NCBI GenBank assembly: GCA_047967505.1 | Contig: CM106540.1 | Length of the DNA: 64,000 bases | DNA from: Dipteris shenzhenensis | Taxonomy: Eukaryota; Polypodiophyta; Polypodiopsida; Gleicheniales | Reading direction: 5' to 3' (one strand) | Part shown: positions 60,485 through 64,000 of the stretch, piece after piece | Numbering within the stretch: the first letter of the stretch is position 1 | How the letters are laid out: the number at the start of each line of letters is the position of its first letter | Translations under genes and position numbers: made by a program | Notes under the pieces: model-generated | Told to the model about the DNA's origin: nothing | The model's input: only the letters and a program-made list of their open reading frames with translations | The model's database searches: none

Positions 60485-63400
60485 GATATTCTCAGACGTG
60501 AGATTGGTGTTCGCCAGCAGTTAGCAGCTTTGCAGAGGGAAGAGCAGAAACGGCCTTCAGATGCTTGGATTCAGGAGCGCCTTGCTGCAGCGAGGGTTCA
60601 TCTGCAGTTATTGCTTGACCAGGCTTGATCAGAGAGCAGAGTATGCCTTTCATGCACGGGAGTCCTTCTGGATTCAGATGGGTGGTAGAGTCAATAAACA
60701 CTTTTTCTCTACTCTTCGCCCTAGACATAGTAGAGAGAGTGTATCTCAGCTTATTGACTCACATGGGGTTTTACAGACAGAGCCAGATGACGTCTTACGC
60801 ATAGCTTCAGATTTCTATGCCACCCTCCTTACTGCTGATCCTGAGACACACGATATAGAGGATGCTAGACAGGCTATTTGGCAGAGTATCCCAGTGTTGG
60901 TGAATCCGGATATGCATGTTCTACTTGACGCACCTTTCACCAACACAGAGTTCAGGACTGCACTTTCAGCCCTTCACAAGGGCAAGTGCCCAGGTTTAGA
61001 TGGCCTCACCCCGTCTTTTTTCATTGCATTTTGGGATATGATTGGAGACTATATTACTTCAGCCATGCAGGCCATTTGGGACTCTGGCGAGATGCCTGAA
61101 TCGCTTACAGAGGGCCTCATCCACCTTATCCCAAAAGGAGGTAGCAGAAATTTATTGTCCCAGTGGAGGCCTATCACACTTCTGGGGACTTGTTACAAGA
61201 TTCTGGCCAAGGCTATCAGCCTCCGATTGCAGCCACTTCTCCCTGATCTTATCCACGACACTCAGACGGGATTTGTGCATGGCAGAAGTATTTTTAATAA
61301 CATTTTTTCTTTCTGGGAAGCTTCAGAGTGGGCCATGCAGAGTGGCCAGAATCTTGCCATTCTACTGTTGGATTTTGAAAAAGCTTATGACAGAGTAGAT
61401 TGGAGTTTTTTGGAGGGCACCCTTCTACGCTTTGGATTCACTGATGTTTGGATCAGAGGTGTTTCCTCTTTGTACAGATCAGCCCATATCCAGGTACTTA
61501 TTGGTGGGGTAAGGGGTGAGAGATTTCAGATTTCGAGATCAGTCCGTCAGGGATGCCCCCTTGCTCCTTTCCTCTTTTTATTCGTGGCCGAAGCTATGAG
61601 CATCTATGTTAGATCTCAAGCTGACATCTTTGGGTTGAGACTTCCTTTCAGAAGAGAAGAGGAGCTGCTTGACAGTGAGTTGGCTGATGACACAGCGATT
61701 TATTTGGATGCCTCTCCACAGACATTGACTTCTTTCAGGACAGCATTGGATTTATTTTGCTTGGCGGCAGGGGCGCAGATAAATTGGCATAAATCCAATG
61801 GCTTTTGGATCAGTGATGAGGACACTCCAGTTTGGGGACTTGACATAGGGTTCACTTGGGTTCAGAGGGGTGTGCCTATCAGGTATTTGGGCTGCCAGGT
61901 CGGCTTGGGTATTTCTACCACGCAGCAGTTTGCTCCCGTGTTGGAGAGCATCAAAAGGAAGCTTCTCTTTTGGAGCTCAGCCAAGCTAGATCTTGCCTCT
62001 AGAGTTGTGGTGGTGGTCAACCAGGTCCTCTTGGCCACGGCCTGGTTTATTTGTTCATGTTGGTGCCGTTCTAGGGACTGCATCATTCAGCTCAGAAGAC
62101 CGATCAGGAACTTTCTCTGGAGTGGGCTTGATGGCATAGCAGATGCCTTAGCCAGAGTGGCTTGGGAGACCCTCATCCTCCCTACACAGGATGGGGGTCT
62201 CAATATTATTGATCCAGATTTACAGTGCAGAGCCTTACTTTGCAAGATAGTGGTGCGAGGACTTATGCCAGGACAGGAACCTTGGAAGGACTTTCTTATC
62301 AGCAGCATACAGAGGTGCACACCTTCCTCAGGAGGAGACTGGATGAGCAGTGTTAGATGGATCTTCACCTCAGCACACCTCAGATCACCTTCTTCCCCTC
62401 TCATGGTTGCCATTCTGAAAGCTTGGGCTAGTTTCAGAAGCTCTCTTCGGAGGATTCCTCCTTCCTCCCGGGAAGAGATTGATAGGCAGCCCATCATGTG
62501 GAACGACAGTATCTTAGATGATCGTGGCAGACCACTGGGTGCCTCACTCTACATGCAGTGGGCCAGGTGGGAGAGGGGACCTGCTTCTTCTTTAGGATCT
62601 TGGAAAGCCTTCCGTAGGCTTCCAGAGGAAACCAAGTCAAGGTTGACAGGACATCTCAGAGGGAGTGCAGGGAGGATCTTGCAGATTGAGACAGCCCTTC
62701 CAGAGGCTTGGATAGACACAGATGATATGCCTCTCACTACCTCCACTTGGGCAGGTACTTTCTCGAGAGGCGGGGTTCCACTTCAGGTCTTAGCCTTCCG
62801 AGATGCACAGGAGGATGCTTTGGTTTTCAGTGTCCAGGATGGTGGCAGATTGCTCAGATCTTCAGATGATATATTGCTTGAGTCTGCTTTTCAGCCTATC
62901 AGGGTCGTAGGCCTTTTGATGCAGGGACCAGATTCAGAGTGGTTCATAGACCCTGACCCCCAGTTACTCTCCACCGAGTCTTGGAGACTTTGGCTCTATG
63001 GAGGAGTTCCCATCAGGTATTTACAGTGGGACCCCGGAGAGTGGGAGTGGATTGACGCGGGGCATCGAGAGAAGACCATCCCCTTCTTTCGTTACACGGT
63101 CAGTAATGCCAGGAGATTTCAGCTCAGTAGTAGAGGCTGCAGACCCTCCAGAGTTCCTTATTGGGAGACTTTTGGTATTACTGCGGATCAGCAGAGGTAC
63201 TTCTGGAGGAGGCTCTGGAAATCCCACAGGAATAGAAAGATCACTATCTTCTTTTGGCTTTCTATTCATGGAGGGATTGCAGTGAACCTTTGGAGGTCCA
63301 GATTCGGAGCCGACCCTACTTGCCCTCGTTGCCTTTCTGCTTCGGAGTCTATTCAGCATTGCTTATGGGATTGCAGACAGGCGAGATTGATTTGGATGGG

Positions 63401-63917
63401 GATAGCCAGGATCTTCAGTCACTTTGCCCATTCCCCACTCTTTATGACTTGGGGCTCGGTGGCTTGGCTTTCTCTTACAGGACCTCAGGTTTTCTATGAG
63501 GGACTTGACTCCTCCCGGGCCATTTCGGTTCGACGTCATCGGGTTGAGCTCTGCTCGTTGGATGTGGTTCCACACCGTCCTTTTACAGCTGTACATGCCT
63601 CTGTGGATACTTCTTGGGAGATTATAGCGAGCATAGCAGCCTGGCATATCTGGAGATCCAGATGCACAGAGGCTATGGAGGGTACTCAGGTTCATCCCTC
63701 GCACACATTGGCTAGTATCTGGACAGACATCTGGACAGACATCGTACACACTCTGATGGCCATATGGACGGGTATGCAGGGGGACTCCCGTGCAGCCTCA
63801 GCTAGGAGGGCTTCTTTCTTCAGGGAATGGAAGGATTCTCCTTTCTTCTCTGAATCTACTACAGGGTTGAGATGGCACTTTCAGCCTCAGCCTTGGTTTC
63901 TTTCCACCTCACTCTGA
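60485..63917 (+). pseudogene. LINE A-6 ORF2, linker, reverse transcriptase and C-terminal zinc domain
   Basis: After the TGA the same frame continues (GVRQQLAALQREEQKRP) until a 10-bp duplication at 60613-60632 shifts it. From there a frame stays open to 63917; counted from the in-frame ATG at 60561 it has 1118 codons. RT motifs: CPGLDGLTPSFF, WRPITLLGTCYKIL, LLDFEKAYDRVDW (residue 269 on), VRQGCPLAPF (328 on), and active site L-A-D-D (374-377) in place of the usual F/Y-A-D-D. The tail carries a zf-RVT-type motif C-P-R-C (921-924) and H-C-L-W-D-C (933-938). The ATG at 60561 is not the real start. Confidence 0.93.
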
Positions 63918-64000
63918 GGGGGTTTTTTATTATCCTCATGATTTCATGATGTATTCCGCTTTGAGCTTGCTCTCGCGGGTTTTTGTTCTTACTTAATAGA
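63918..64000 (+). other. LINE A-6 3' UTR, cut by window edge
   Basis: Matches the 3' ends at 29640-29735 and the complement of 33990-34060 (TTGAGCTTGCTCTCGCGGGT, then CTTACTTAAT). Poly(A) and TSD would lie beyond 64000. Confidence 0.85.

Larger units (their letters stand above)
57246..64000 (+). mobile_element. LINE A-6: most complete LINE, runs to window end
   Basis: A C/T-rich leader with 41-bp repeats (57246-57960) is followed by ORF1 (57997-59549), ORF2 (59546-63917), and a 3' UTR that reaches the window edge before any poly(A). ORF1 carries one nonsense codon and a G-run frameshift. ORF2 carries one nonsense codon and one 10-bp duplication, both in the endonuclease-RT linker. It serves as reference for the other LINE A pieces. 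Confidence 0.94.

Noticed and set aside
60561-60563. ATG as a genuine start of an 1118-codon protein
   Set aside because: It lies inside LINE A ORF2, and the frame is entered only because of the 10-bp duplication at 60613; the first 20 residues are out-of-frame linker.
1-64000. tRNA, rRNA or other structural RNA genes
   Set aside because: No cloverleaf with an internal B-box-like GGTTCRANYCC and no rRNA segment was found on either strand by eye; a tRNAscan or Infernal run would settle this.

Overview
This is nuclear DNA from a land plant. Almost all of it is degenerate retrotransposon sequence, plus three spliced exons of one recognisable plant gene: a VAL/HSI2-type repressor with a CW zinc finger and a DLN (EAR-like) motif, on the minus strand at 15510-16930. 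There are no bacterial-type operons, rRNA or CRISPR arrays, and I found no tRNA gene. The species cannot be fixed from the sequence. Several non-LTR (LINE) lineages with microsatellite tails, nested insertions and very large TE-filled spaces would fit a large-genome plant.

Family names below are mine. LINE A has ORF1 with a CCHC knuckle, and ORF2 with AP-endonuclease, RT and a C-terminal zinc motif. LINE B is related to A. LINE C is a YADD-type LINE inserted repeatedly at one 15-bp target. LINE D is a different lineage with a YADD RT, a C-x2-C...H...C tail domain, a conserved 3' hairpin and a (TC)n tail. Copia-1, -2 and -3 are Ty1/copia remnants. There is also one complete TRIM (miniature LTR element).

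Layout: 1-2745 Copia-1 with its 3' LTR (+). 2755-4792 LINE B-1 (+) with target-site duplication (TSD). 6213-10628 LINE A-1 (-), both ends present but internally deleted. 11490-14590 Copia-3 (+), joined to a LINE 3' end. 15510-16930 VAL-like exons (-). 18070-18525 dense GTAC array, then Copia-2 (19135-23051, +). 23052-24383 LINE A-2 (-). 25500-26622 TRIM (-) with CTATA TSD. 28041-29750 LINE-copia-LINE chimera (+). 29790-32533 LINE D and LINE A fragments (-). 33156-34240 more LINE pieces. 34341-43824 head-to-tail array of four LINE C insertions separated by the same 15-mer. 43883-52790 LINE D-1 (-), interrupted by LINE B-2 (44042-47478, 17-bp TSD). 52801-55640 LINE D-2 (-). 55861-57245 rearranged LINE A-5. 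57246-64000 LINE A-6 (+), the most complete element, whose ORF2 is broken by one nonsense codon and one 10-bp duplication.

No retroelement here looks fully coding-competent. Three themes stand out. First, LINEs keep both termini (often with TSDs) while losing the middle, sometimes with copia sequence filling the gap. Second, long C/T-rich leaders precede the ORFs of LINE families A, B and D. Third, there is an apparently site-specific LINE C whose insertions regenerate their own target.
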